A stretch of DNA of 64,000 nucleotides from Strongylocentrotus droebachiensis (lineage: Eukaryota > Echinodermata > Echinoidea > Camarodonta > Strongylocentrotidae): positions 46,521-110,520 of the forward strand of contig JAVYIG010006869.1 in NCBI GenBank assembly GCA_035222895.1. The letters run 5' to 3'. The notes under the pieces were generated by a model, which did no database searches, was not told the origin of the DNA, and saw only the letters and a list, made by a program, of their open reading frames with translations. The position numbers and the translations under genes were made by a program. Position 1 is the stretch's first letter. Each line of letters begins with the position of its first letter. Of this stretch, positions 24,037 through 37,398 are shown piece by piece.

Positions 24037-24090
24037 CAGAAAGAAGACAGAAAGAAGACAGAAAGAAAGACAGAAGGAAAGAATGAATAA
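23995..24090. repeat. (GA)n with GACAGAAA-type repeats
   Basis: A GA tract runs into several imperfect copies of CAGAAAGAAGA. Both strands are open here but translate only as simple repeats. Confidence 0.9.
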
Positions 24091-25407
24091 AAGAAAGGAA
24101 GAGCTTGAAAGGTGAGACACTACCTATAATAAACATAATTACAACAGAATGTGGTTTTATCATCGCACATCTTCATTTATATTCCACTTCGTCCTTGGAA
24201 TGATCGGTCCGGATTCATTTAAATAGGTGTTCATCGGGTGACAAGTTTTGCTAATAATAATTGGTTTGGGTTTATTTTGAATAGATAGGCTACATAAGAT
24301 GCTATGAAAACTAACCATAAACAGAGACGGGTCTCTACAAACACTACGCAACAATGGACCACATTTTTGCCACCCAAGGCAATCGAGATTTTGACACCAT
24401 TTCCCGATCCAATTTCTCCTCAGTGCTCAGCACATGGGGATACCAGATCCCTTTCTCCTAGGCGAGGGGTCAATGGAAATGGAAAAAGTGGTCCAATTCA
24501 TTCACTGCCCCCCCCCCCCCTCAAAACCACTCACTAGCAATTACATCTGATCGAGCTACACCAAACCAAACTACTTTAGGAGTAGAAAGAGAGAGAGAAA
24601 GGGGGAATAAAACCTTCTCAATACCCCAGCAATCCTCTCACGTACCAAACGCTCCTATTGTTACGAGAGCTCCTATTGTTGCTCTCTGCTCACAATCAAA
24701 AGAAAGGTTTTAACGCGCTTTGCGCATTCATATCATTTGAAATAGACGAGTTTGAATAAAACTCAACATCTACAACAATTTCAATGGGTGGGATTACACA
24801 AAAGAGAAAATGATGAAACGAACTAAGCGCTGTGTATGTCCATCAAAGATGAGTGGGATCGATAAAGAGGGAGGGAGGTGAAGGATCGGGCTACAAAAGT
24901 ACAATTAATCCAATCAAAGAAATACTATTGAGAAGAGAGATAACGTTGATAGGTATTTAGACGATCGACTGGACTCCGTCGACAATGATTATTGTTAAAG
25001 CGGCTATTTTTCAAGCCACATCACCATAGAATTCAGAAATGTTGATCTGGTTTTGCTGTATAGCTTATGTTGTTTAGGAGCCAGAGTATAACCAAACCAA
25101 ACTCTCGTTAATTTCATTCCCTTTGTAATGAAGAGCCTGTAAATTATACGTTCTTTAATAAGGGGACGGGTGTGTTTACTGCAATGAAGGTGTGAAATAC
25201 TCTAATTACATGGAATCTAGAAAATGTGAAAAGTTATGAGAGATTATAGAGCATGGCTTCTTTTAAAATGAAAGGAACATCGTTATCTCTATCTTCTCTA
25301 GACTAATATTATGCTCTTTTGACCAGTGCACCCTTCTTCTTCAAGAGATGTATACAAATCAAAGGGGCTAGAATTTGTTTTGAAATGTAAGGTATGCCAT
25401 TTCAGTG

Positions 25408-25550
25408 GGGGGGGGGGGGGGGGGGAGAGAGAGAGATGTGGGGGAGAAAAGGGGTGGTCGTAGAGGTGGTGGAGGAGATACAGACAAACATAAAGATTTG
25501 GACACAATGCGAGAAACAGACAGACGGACAGACGGACAGACAGACAGAGA
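25408..25550. repeat. G-run, (GA)n and (GACA)n tracts
   Basis: A run of about 18 G is followed by GAGAGAGA, purine-rich DNA, and then GACA/GACG repeats near 25516-25550. It is simple sequence throughout. Confidence 0.9.
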
Positions 25551-26626
25551 GGGATTAAAAGGCGAAGAAAATGTATATAAAAGAAAGAAAATGAAATTAT
25601 AAAGAGTGTAAATAAATGAAATATATGTTTATTTTTTATTTTCTTCAATTCGATATGACTACAGAATAGAGAAATATAGGCCTGCAACATTTCCAACTTT
25701 TCTTTTCCAGGTATAATTTTTTTCCAAGCACCGTACGTCGGGTGTTCCATGTAATCAAATAGAGAGACAGAGTGATAAAACGCTGTTCAGATTCGTGTTT
25801 CTTTTTGATAAAAGAAATGGAAAGAGAGAGAGAGAGAGAGAAAAAAAACTGCACAGTTAAACTTTTGAAAATATCATTTCATGTTTGAACATCCTACCAC
25901 GTGCACATTGTCATAGGTCTACAGCTGCTCGAGTCTAGTGCAAAAGACGTAACAGGTATACTGTTTTAGTGTAATTTAGCTAGACAATGGCCACGTGGTG
26001 GCAGTGAGTTTTGTTCTGATAAATTAAGGTATTGAAAGACAAGGAATATAATCGTTTTCTTTTCCCCCTTCTCTTCAGCCGGACAGACCAACATTTCTCG
26101 TATGATACTGGAAACAGTCTTTACATACTCTTAAAACTACACGAATGACGGCTTAATCAGTTCAGGCAGCTAGATGCAGCGAAGCTATCCGGAGAAATCT
26201 TATGCTTTTGCAATATTTTGTACAATGTCAATGCAAATTAGCGGACCATTATGAAACGAAAAATGCAAAGTTGGTCAATCTGCTGCTATTATTTCGTGAT
26301 ATCTCGTATGCCATCGCCCTTGGTTTACTTGTGTGTGACTCATGCACTCAAGAGGTGGCATTCGAAAAATGCATTTTGTTGAGTCTTTCCGACTGGACAT
26401 TTAATCAGGTGAAAGAAACAATCAGCTTCATGTTACCCTTATCTCTCCCGATGGCTGAAATTTAAGAATGTTCAAAACCTTGGAAACATTTCTATCAAAT
26501 GAAACATCTATCCCCTCTAGATAAGTTGCGTCTGTGTTTCTCAATAAACAAAAGCTTTCTGTTGTTTGTTCTGAACCCAGTGGCGCTCCATAGGTGACGG
26601 GCTACTCGGAGACCACCAAACTGCTG

Positions 26627-26675
26627 AGGTCAACCAAGGTCAGGTTACGTAACAGCTTGACGTTGCCATGGTGAT
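26627..26675 (+). promoter_or_regulatory. candidate enhancer core: DR4, PAR-bZIP, X-box-like
   Basis: Three known site types lie in 49 bases. AGGTCA-ACCA-AGGTCA (26627-26642) is a perfect DR4. GTTACGTAAC (26644-26653) is a perfect palindromic PAR-bZIP/NFIL3-type site. GTTGCC-AT-GGTGAT (26662-26675) has one good RFX X-box half and one poor half. The spacing is tight and the flanks are not repetitive. Function is inferred only from motif match. Confidence 0.45.
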
Positions 26676-27109
26676 GATTGTTCCCGACATCGCTTCTGAA
26701 ATTGGTTTTTATAGCGTGATAAAAAAGAAAATTGATAGACTTTAAATCTGTTTCCCCCAGAGGGACAAATAAATAATTGCGTTACTCTTTAACTGATTGG
26801 TGAGCGGAAGGACAACCTTCTTTGGCGTCGAATTGTCCTTGTTCAGTATTCATCTTATCGTCAGGATTGTTTCCGAAAACATGCCCCAAAAGCGCGACAA
26901 TAATTAATTTGCAAAGAAATGAAATTAAGTAAACACGGGAATACCCAATGGACCTGAATCCAAATTGAATCCTAATCCATTGAAGGTTAAGCATGACAAT
27001 AGTCATGGTCTTTCAACTTTCAATTATAACACGCAATAACGTATTGATAGTGCCTGTGATGTTAGCTAAAAGAGGGACATTTTTGTTTATTTGTGGTTAT
27101 GACGATGTT

Positions 27110-27370
27110 AGTGATGGTGGACTTTAATATCATGAAAAAGAATGATGGATGATGGAGGGCGAGGCCGATCAGGATGATAGTGATGATGCTGACGATAAGG
27201 ACGACAATGCTGATGACGATGATGATGACGATGATGACGCTCCTGCTGCTGTTGTTGCTGATGGTGATAGTGATGATTGTGATGGTAATAATGATAATGA
27301 TGGTGATGATGATCATGATGATGATAATGATGATGATAATGATGATGATGGCTAATATACTGCTGCTGCT
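27110..27370. repeat. (GAT/GAC) trinucleotide array
   Basis: About 250 bases of GAT, GAC and AATGAT units with a short GCTGCT patch. It is open in several frames as Asp-rich, Met/Leu-rich or His-rich peptides, which is expected from a trinucleotide repeat and does not indicate a gene. Confidence 0.93.
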
Positions 27371-27913
27371 GCCGATAATGTCGATAACATGTGGTATTGC
27401 TGATGCTTATCATGATACGAGAATATGGCGCTAACATTATATAGCCCCCGACAAATCTGTTGTCCACATTATCTTTTCTACAATAGCATACTTAATTTCG
27501 CCCATAATGAATGTTCGTCAGCATCATTAACATACTTCCAGCCATGCCTTGAGGCGAATATCGATTATTTTACTCTCCTTTACAATAACGCCAACATGAT
27601 TTTATGCAAATATGCCCGTTAAGAGCTATTTCGCTGCGAACTCATCTATGACAATTATGCTTGGCTTGAAAATGATAGTTAAAAGGAAAAGAAAATTGTA
27701 AATTAGTTGACGCCTTTGAAGAACTGCCGCGCGCAGGAAAACATGTTGCGGCTATTTGAGAAATGGGGCTCAATGAAATAAATGGTACGAGCATTACAAG
27801 GAGAATGAGAGAGGGAAACGGGGTTGAAGGGAGAGAAAGAGTAAGATGAAGAGAAGCAAGAGAAATGTACAGAAAGGGAGGGGCAGAAAGAGAGAACTGA
27901 AGGAACACGGGGA

Positions 27914-27915
<2 letters not shown>

Positions 27916-27968
<53 letters not shown>

Positions 27969-27977
27969 GGGGGGGGG
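27916..27977. repeat. (GA)n joined to a G-run
   Basis: About 21 GA units pass directly into about 20 G. The same GA-to-G junction recurs at about 53411-53453. Confidence 0.95.
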
Positions 27978-30900
27978 CCTTCCTTGATCGCGCACTTACA
28001 ATTTACCACAGGCAATAATGCTCAAATAGCCATAAATTGTTTCTTCTTCTTGTTTGCCTCCACAAGGACAAGAAATCACATAAGCTGGAAGATTAAAACC
28101 CGCCTTCCTCGAAGCTAAACAAATTGTTATGTTCCCCAGATTGCCAATTTACTTCGCTGAATAAAAAAAGGCATGAAAGAATCTCTAAAAACTCGCTATC
28201 GAAAGCTTCACCTTGGTGTAAAGACGGTCGCGCGAAGTCGGGTGCCTGGCGCTGTTTTGTTCGTCTGTAACAATTGCAAACTTTCATGATTTGTGTTATT
28301 TCATTAATATCGAATTTTCACGACGAATGATCTTTACGGACGGCATCACGCTGAGCTTTTCAAAGCGTCATTCATTTCATCGATTTCATTTTCGCACTTT
28401 CACGGAGTGTGGCATTAACACGCCCCCCCCCCCCCTCCTCACCTTATGAACATTATATTATGTCTGAGCGACTACTCCATATTCTAGTCACCAATACCTT
28501 CATTGAAATGAAATTCATATTTTTATAATCAATTGTTTAATATTATGGGAGAAATACTTATCGTCTGAAATAGATTTTAACTCTTGATAGGCTACGTTAG
28601 TCAGCTCTGCCAGTTGAGAAAATGAAAAGATGAGAAGACAATGATTGTGTAAATTATGAACGAGACGAAGAAGAAGAAATAGAAGAAAAAGAAGAAGAAA
28701 CAGGAGAAGAAGAACTGCTTATTGAAGCAAACTTTGATTAAGAAAATGATCAAGAATTTTTCTCTGCATTTCGCTAAATTAGTTGAGTTTTGAACCGTCA
28801 TCGATCTTTTTTTCCTCCACCGAATCCATTTTTCATAGAGGTGCGTCGCTAGAGAGAAATGTGCCCCCATCAAAACATAATTATGTTGACCAATCCTCGT
28901 ACCGGTTGGCAAACTTAATTTTAGGGGAATTCGCGTGGGTTGAACTTATGTAACTCACATGTCCACAGTGTTTGTCCCCCTTCCCAACCCCCTTTCGAGT
29001 TCCCCCATTGAAACTCTTCAACGACGCCCCTGTTTTCGTAGCTCATTCTTTTCTTTTGAAATGGAGAATGGGTTGATCCGAGCTTTTCACACATCTTTGT
29101 GAATGGGAAGGGGAAGGTGTTAGTGAAATTATCCTGAAACTCTTTGTTGGTCTATCTGCTCACTCTCTTGACAAACACACTGCATTAAGACTTAAGTGTC
29201 GTCATCATTATCGAGACAGACACTTTCTGTCTCGGTTGACGTTACAGATGGACCACAGGAGGAAGACGTGGACTATAGCTTTAAAATACTCACCCTTTTC
29301 AACATGTTTGAAAAATATCCAACACAACACATACGTTTCATGAATATGTAACATTTCACACGGTGAATCACACCTATGTTACGGATGTATGTACCACTTT
29401 ATTATAATGTGTTTCTAAGTGCTTTGCCTATTATACATATATATATTCGTTTAGTTATTCATAGCAACCAAAGGGTTGGATTGATAATACATATATTTTC
29501 AACATGAATATGAACATTATTCAATTGATTAAATTGAAATTGATAATATGAGCCTAAATAAAATGAAGACGCTAACAATAAATTCGCGGAAAACCGTCTG
29601 TTTGTATTCACCGTGGTAGAAAAGCTAGGCATTAACCGGTAAAAGAGAACTAACCAAATACTCGCGAAGATGGGATAGTTTAAAACATGACCCCAAACGA
29701 AAACATTTATAGCAGATATTTACTAAACTGTTGTATGATGAAAATGCTTTAAACGTCGTTCGCCATCAGTCACCGTGAGGTAAAAAGAGAATAAACAAAA
29801 AGCATTATTCAAGAAGACATTAACACTATAAAAAACACAGCAAAACATACAATTCCAAACACGTAGTTTTTAATACATTTTACAAGAATTTCAAGGATTC
29901 TTAGAATGATGATTTTATCATGGAGTTACAAACATGCCTGCGTGGTTTCACTCAAATCCCTTCTCCTGGCCTGCGAAACACTTTCTCCGAAGAAAAGAAA
30001 GACGTCAAAAGAGAGGGGGATAAAGAATCGGTATCCCCCGAATCGCTTGGACAGTTCGAAAATAAGCTTTCCTCCGCAATTACCTACTAACAATAGACGA
30101 CAAAGGCGAATCGGCAATGTAATTACACGGATGAAAACAGGCTATCGGAATTTACTATGGACTAAGTCGGCTTTGCATAAGTAGTTTTCTGTTTTCCGTT
30201 ATTTTAGAAAAGCTTGTTCATGATGATAAAGGCCTTTGAGAGACGCCCTTTGAGTGTTCCTGTGGATGATCAAGGAGGTTGCTTGGTCGGACTGCTTTGT
30301 GGCTCTCAAGTCTCCTTCTCCTAGTTATATGTCTCTGTCCAAGAAGATCATCTGTCTGGCCAATAAACGTTGCCGAAACACTCTCCTCAACAGTCTCCCC
30401 CTCCCCCTTTAGTCTCCCATTCTCTCTTTCTCTCCCTCTCTCTCTCTCTCTTTCTATATATATATCTCTCTCTCTCTCTCTCTTTCTCCCTCTCTTCCAA
30501 TTCTAAACATAGTTCACCAATTATTTATACAATATGCATTGATTTGACTTTGGGGGAATTTTATTAAAATATTGTCTGGTTTAGTGATTTTTCTGGATTT
30601 TGTTAACAACATTTTTCAACATGAATGAATTCACATAATCTTGAAAGGCAATTGAAGTGAAACGACCCCAAAGTTTCATGATCCAACGGGTGAATGTATG
30701 AATAATAATTCATTATGAAATTATATCCCGCCTGTTTTTTCCCAGTTCACGATGTACTATCCGTTTCAGTGCCATGACAACTAGGCCCATGACTTTGTCA
30801 ATATTGTCTAGTTAACCAATGTTTGCGAATGAAAAGAAAACGTTTTTCTTTCTCTTGTGTACTAACGAGAAAACAATAGGTTCTTGGTCACATACTATAG

Positions 30901-33900
30901 TGTGTGATAAAAATACCCTTTTCACATTACTTGCCATATATAGAATCAAGACGTAGCCATTATCTGGTATATAAAAGGGTGTTTGGAATGATTGGAAACG
31001 AGCTCGACCAAGGAAGAAGAAATCCGGGGAAATCGCTACAACCTAAAACCATTTTTGTTCATATTTCTTAAGATTAAAAAAGCAAAGAGCTATCAATGGG
31101 ACTTCTTTTAAAGACTACGTGATGGTCAGGGTCTCATTACTTATCGGACTTTTTCAACTTTGGTCAATTAATCTACCACAAAAAAGAGAGGAAAATGCTC
31201 CAGTAAAGGAAGCCGCGAAATCAGATTATCAAAAGGCACTATCTCCATATTTCTAATTTATGATTTCAGGGGGTCTCAACTGTCAAACTAGTGGGTTCAT
31301 TTAGACCAGCTGCCCCCTCTCCATTGGTATTATTATAATGCTGCTTATGCTTCCGATAAATGTATTACCCCCCAAAACCCCTCCACATATTGTCATGAGG
31401 AATGATAGACTTTCTTGCTTGCCTTCCTATATTTTCAATAGTATGAAGATTATTTTCATTATGATAGTACCACCAGTATTTTTTAATAAAATCTTACAAA
31501 AAAGGATGTTATTCAGCGAAATTTTCATCGCACTTGCAGACACCAGACAACGGCAATCATCACGACCACGGTGTATCCGATCAGCTGTAAGAACAATCAT
31601 AAAACCATAGTAACAAGTAATAACAGAATGATACAATTAATGTTATCATCATCCATTGTTAAAAGAATTTCAATTGATAATAAATATGTTGAAGTTTTTT
31701 TTCTTCTGATTTCACGCTGTAAAATGTTGTTACCTCCCTCGCCTTCACATTCTTTTCTTCGTCATTGACACGTCATCCCTGAGATCAAATGCCTGACAAA
31801 AAGTACTATAGGGTCCTTATGCAACCAAAACAATTTCAAGTGTCCCCAAACCTTGGCAGAGCTGAAAATCATAAACAATTGCCTTATAATGACCGGGAAT
31901 ACATAATCTCGTAACAATCAGTGGAGTAAATTAGCGAACAAACACACAAATATTGACTCGGGAGTTTTTCTCGGTGGACTTTGCAATTTGGGTCACGCCG
32001 TTATGGCGTTATGATGAGGACAGGGTGGTTTGGTGTTGTCGTTTTCTTTTTGATTGCATTTCTTTCCTTTGGCCGGCGAATTAATTACATTTTGACAGGG
32101 TAAACTAAACACTTGAGAAAGAGAAACCCCCAGCAGATGGCATGTACTAGCTCATGTACCATTAGTAGCTGAGATCGTGTGTATACAGACGTCCCTGGTT
32201 TTGAGGGAGAATAACTTTTACACACGGAACTAAATTGAGAATTTTCTTAAAACTTTTTTATGCAGATGGTTTAATGTGGATAACAAGGGTCAATACTAAT
32301 TTTCTCTTAATTTCAATGAAAACAAAAGGAGACATCGATAACCATAAGCTCTATCGATTTAAATGTGTCCATCCTTCTTCTTCTCTCCAACTTCATCTCT
32401 ATTACATTTATGTCCCATTTATCAAAACATTTATTGATTTTTAATTATCTTTCAATGCATCTCTTTTCCAGCCCCCCCCCCCCCCCCCCCCTCCACTCCT
32501 TTGCTCGGTTAAGCTGACAACCAAACATGCGAAGTTATTTTAAAATGTATTTGTTTATTATTTATTGCAATTAATCTTATGATGTGTTTTCTTGTACATT
32601 CTCTTTATTGGGCTTCTTCTTTACTCATGAGATACCTTCTATTTCTCCAGACCTTCTCTAATGGTTACTTCTTCTTCTTTTTTCACGTTTTGTATGTTAT
32701 TCTTTTCACTCTCTTTCATCCAGTCATATATAATTATCCTCTCCCGTTTCTCTACTTTCATCTACATTACGATCATCATCATATGCTTTCGAACAAATGA
32801 CTTATTAGTATGGAATCTACATGAACATGTCCTTGAACTGTTGAACATAGCATCAACCTGATTCACACGCTCTTCTAGTCTAGTTTGGTTAAGATGTGAC
32901 GAATTGTTGACTCGCCTTTCCCACTTTGTTTGATATCTGGGAGGAACGTGTCAGGGCTTATGGAGTGTGTATATTCAGTCTTCACAGTTTACATGCGTTA
33001 TGGAAACTCTTTTCTTAAATGTTTATCGAAGCCTGACAGACAAAGAAATGTCTTGATTTTGTTTAATGCATAGCAGAAATTGAGATTGTATTTAACAATG
33101 AGTATAGGGAAATATGAAATGGATACTTAAACGATAGGGTATGGCCTTATTAAGTTATAGGAGACAACAAATGCATCTTTAAGTTGATAGACTATTACTT
33201 TTTGGGGGAGGGGTCAGACAAGATTGCCATAAATTTGCCAATTTTAAAAATAAGAATGGAATGATTTGTTTTAAATTACTATAAAGAGTCTCACAACTTC
33301 CAACGATTGAACAAATTTAGATATTTGATACGAATAGTAATTATAATAAAGATAAACTAATTATAATAATACTGATGACGATTATGGTGATGATGATGAG
33401 AGTGATGATGACAATGATGAGAGTGATTATAAAACGGTTTCCTCATTCTAATCTATTTAGTTTCAAATTTACAATGTTATCCTTTCCATCTCTATCGTTT
33501 GATGCTCCCCGCTTCCATTTGTATTTGCATCATATCAAATGGTTTGCCTGTTTAGATATGCTAATGCTATTTCATAAGATTCGCACTGCTCATTTTTATT
33601 TATACCAGCAAAAATGACAAAGTGAATTGATATTTCTAAGAATGGCCTTTTATATCACCATACCAAGCCTATGGTATTACACCAGATTGACTTACTCTCG
33701 TAACCCCGTATATAAGACCAAGGAGGTAGTTCCTTGGCTTGTGAAGACTGAAAGGGAAGAGGAGTCTGAGATCTAGAGAAAAATCCATGTCTCAATATTT
33801 GGTCTGATTCGTAGTTCTATTATGAGGGTGCACTGTACAAACCAATAAGCATACAATGACAGAACGTGTATGTGGCTTAGGGCGGTGTGTATACCTCGAG

Positions 33901-33932
33901 TAAACGTTCCTTTTTCGAAAATTAGAAGAAAT

Positions 33933-33970
<38 letters not shown>

Positions 33971-35402
33971 TGTGTGTGTGTATGAATTTCAGGTTACAAA
34001 GGTATATTGTTGAGAGTGATGAAATGCTGTGGTCGAGAATTTGAGGATTATTTGTCTAATATTTATATATCAGAAGATTTGAATTGAATAGGGTATCAGA
34101 AGGTTTGAACTAAATATGAACACAATTATACATGTAGAGGGTGATTTGTCTCTGCATACATTCATTGAAAATTATCTGGATATCACTTTTCATTTTTATC
34201 ATGATGCTTCATTATAAAATCTTCATAATTTCCCCCATTTTGGGCAAAATGCGTATAAAATGTTGAAAGCATACACTGCAAGTGAGAGCTATGCCCTACA
34301 TCATGAACATTGACGGACTATCCTGGTCCAGACCAACATAACTCGAGGCCAGTGTGGACGTTCTTCAGATACCACTGGCCATCGGTCGGTGTCCTTAGTG
34401 ACCACGCCCCGTTACCCCGTACCCTCCACCAGACCCACACTCATCGAGGAAAACAATATATTTGCTTTGGAATATAAAGAAAACTTTTATTCTCTCTCTC
34501 AAAAGTTTTGCCGTTCCTCGGTTGTTCTTTTATCCTCTTTGCTTACTCAGTCCCTAATCTGGGCCAGGAGCGAGGAGATTACGATTCAAACTTCTTCCGG
34601 TCGAGGAGAGGTTGTTCAAGAGGGCTGCTGGGGAAAGGAAGAACATTTTTAGAGGAAAGGACCCCCCACGCCCCCACCCCCACCCCCTCCAAACAAACAA
34701 CAAAAGTAGGGCCTATCATCTTTGAATGTGTTCCGCAAATAGGAAAAGCAAAATCCACTCTTGCATGCACTGGAAACATGCATTGTCAGTATTGTATTCT
34801 TCTTCTTATTATTATTATTATTATTTTCATCATATCTGCACTATAGTTGCTGTCGACCAGCATGTTTAACTACCATATCTTAGATGATATAAAGATTACG
34901 TAACTAACATGATAGCATACTGCTTCATACTATCATGTGACCTAATAAAACTAATGATACATTTCTTTGTAAACAACCTTGAATGTGAAATATACGTTTA
35001 TTGTATTTGACGGGTTGGTAAAATTTGGTTAAAAAAAACATCAAGAAATATTGACCGTTTTGACATTCTTTGAAACAAATATCAATGAATCAAATCATAT
35101 AACATTAAAAAATTGAATGCATTGATTGATAACCCTTTCAGCATGTTATTTTCTTCTTCTTCTTCTTCCTGTGACCTACATTGTTCTCCACCTTCGGAAT
35201 TGCCGGCCTGTCATCAGAAATGGGTACCAGTAACTGTATGGAGGAGACAATATATTATATAGATCATATGACAGACAAATAAAAACTAAATAAACTAAAT
35301 AAACCCAATCATTTGCCAACCGACGAAATAGAGCTCAGTAAATTGAGCTTTTCGTGGAAATCATTGCAATATAATTATACATGTGTATGTAAGTGGCGTG
35401 TA
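27978..35402. other. non-coding region, no gene seen
   Basis: No gene is recognisable over 7.4 kb. It contains a C-run at 28422-28435, (CT)n at about 30420-30495, a C-run at 32472-32491, and (GA)n-(GT)n at about 33934-33981. A somewhat GC-richer patch lies at about 34310-34440. Short open frames (29906-30184, 34389-34652) show no recognisable content. Confidence 0.55.
33934..33981. repeat. (GA)n-(GT)n compound microsatellite
   Basis: A GA tract of about 34 bases followed by about seven GT units. Confidence 0.93.
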
Positions 35403-36246
35403 CACTCTAAGAAAAAAGGGTGCAAAAAAGGGTGCAAAATAAGAGTTTGCACCCTTTACATAAAAATGAACCCTATTGAAGGAAAAGGGGTTCAAAAAAG
35501 GGTGCAATATAAGATTTTGCACCCTTCCCACAAAAATGAACCCTAACAACCCAAAAAGGTGCAAAATAAAAGTTTGCATATTGCATGCATATTCATGATT
35601 ACTTTCCACGTGTTCACATAAAAATACATTTATCATATGATTTGTTAAGCAAATTATGACAATGCACATCGATTTTGTGATTTGTATTTTCCTTCGGCAA
35701 TCATTAACCAATATATTATTTTGTCTGATCATGTTACAATTACATTCACGTTTTAGCAATATATATATTGATTATATGATTACTAACCAAGAAACATCAT
35801 GCATGTTTAATATGTATATGTGTACGAGCAAATGTCACGAGTATTCCTCGATGATGGGTGCAGGATTGCACCTTTTAAAGGGTGCAGGATTGAACCCCTT
35901 AAGGTGCTGCTATTGCATCGGTTTGCACCCCTAAAGGAGCAGGATTGAACCATTAAGGGTACTAACATGTCTCCTAAATGGTGCATTCTGGCACCCTCCT
36001 AAAGGGTGCAGGATTTAACCCCTAAAGGTGCTGCTATTGTTGCATCGGTTTGCACCCCTAAAGGTGCAGGATTGAACCATAAAGGGTACTAACATTTCCC
36101 CCAAAAGGTTCAATCTGGCACCCTTTTGAAGGGTGCAGGATTGCACCTTTAAAAAGGGTGCAGGATTTAACCCCTAAAGGTGCTGCTATTGTTGCATCGG
36201 TTTGAACCCCTAAAGGTGCATAGTTGCACCATTTTTTCTTAGTGTG
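35403..36246. mobile_element. TA-flanked MITE with internal GGGTGCA repeats
   Basis: The left end CACTCTAAGAAAAAAGGGTG and the right end, in reverse CACACTAAGAAAAAATGGTG, form a terminal inverted repeat. TA lies outside both ends (35401-35402, 36247-36248), as for Tc1/mariner-type target sites. The 844-bp interior is built from GGGTGCA/TGCACCC words. Two units of about 75 bases sit at the left, and about two and a half units carrying GGTGCTGCTATTG (35903, 36028, 36179) at the right, with about 270 bp of plain AT-rich DNA between. It encodes no transposase. Confidence 0.85.
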
Positions 36247-37274
36247 TATAATACCGTAGCACTGTTAGCATGGTTAGCAACTTGTCTTCAAACTAATACC
36301 TTTCCAAAGAGTTATTAACGTTATCTCCTTTCAGTTTATCAGTTTATTGTCATTTTCTTACATTTATCGAAAATAACTTGAATCATAATGGAGTTCCCCT
36401 TTTGATCATGATTTTTTTTCTCAGAGAGACTATAACAAAGGAAGATACCATACATTAAATCCTATAGTACCTATCTGCCTATAGCATCGTCTGTAGTTAG
36501 TTGCCTGTCTCTTGTTACACATTGCCTAGCGTCACGGGTCACGTGACGATTGATTGATATGAGGTATACCTGACATGTTCCATACCTAGTCCTCAACACA
36601 GCTACTCTCAATATGAAGAATGGTTAAAGTTATGCTACCTCTCTTTTGTTTTGGTTAATTCAGTTTACTTTTATTTCATTTTTATTTCAACAAGGATGTG
36701 TCTGTTGAAGAGAAAAAATAGGATTGCACATAAGCAACTTTTCTGAAATACCGAGGTTTCCGATAAGTTGGACCCTGACCAAAACGAGTTTCTATTTAAA
36801 GTCTGTGAAAAACAAATATTTAAAGAGCAAAAGAAGATTTATATCAGAATACGCGTTACTAGCTCCTATCGTATCGTTTGCCATTTGACATTGGTTTAAA
36901 ATTTGCTGAATTAGTGAATTGATTTGATTTTGGAAAATATGTTTTAATTTCATTATGGCTTTTGTGGGCTTATATAGGAATAACATTACTCTACGATTGC
37001 ACAGTGTCATTTTGGCCTAAATATTTTCCAAGGAAATCAATAATACTGTGACCACCGTAGAAATATTGCTTAACGTATACCAGTTTCAACACAGTATTTC
37101 AAAAGTTGAATTGTTCCTTTAAACTTGAACGGATTTGTTTCATCAAGTCTAATTGAGACATAACACTATACGCGTGAAGATGGCATACCCGGCATAGGTT
37201 TCATGACATCTAGCAATATAATGTTACATACATCATTTCATGCATCAATGACTCACGTATGATGACACCTCTCT

Positions 37275-37319
37275 TGATGTAAGATGAGAGATAGAGAGAG
37301 AAGGGGATAGATAGAGAAG

Positions 37320-37395
<76 letters not shown>
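37275..37395. repeat. long (GA)n microsatellite
   Basis: GA repeats with a few AT and GG interruptions up to 37320, then about 37 uninterrupted GA units. It is the longest pure GA tract in the window. Confidence 0.95.

Positions 37396-37398
<3 letters not shown>

Larger units (their letters stand above)
22742..27109. other. non-coding region, no gene seen
   Basis: No gene is recognisable. It holds a GA and GACAGAAA repeat at about 23995-24090, C-run 24509-24519, a G-run with GA repeats at about 25408-25436, GACA repeats at about 25516-25550, GA repeats at about 25818-25841, and a compact candidate enhancer core at 26627-26675. Confidence 0.55.

Noticed and set aside
35361-35759. 132-codon minus-strand open frame
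   Set aside because: It covers the left half of the GGGTGCA MITE and repeats the element's modules; no transposase motif is seen.
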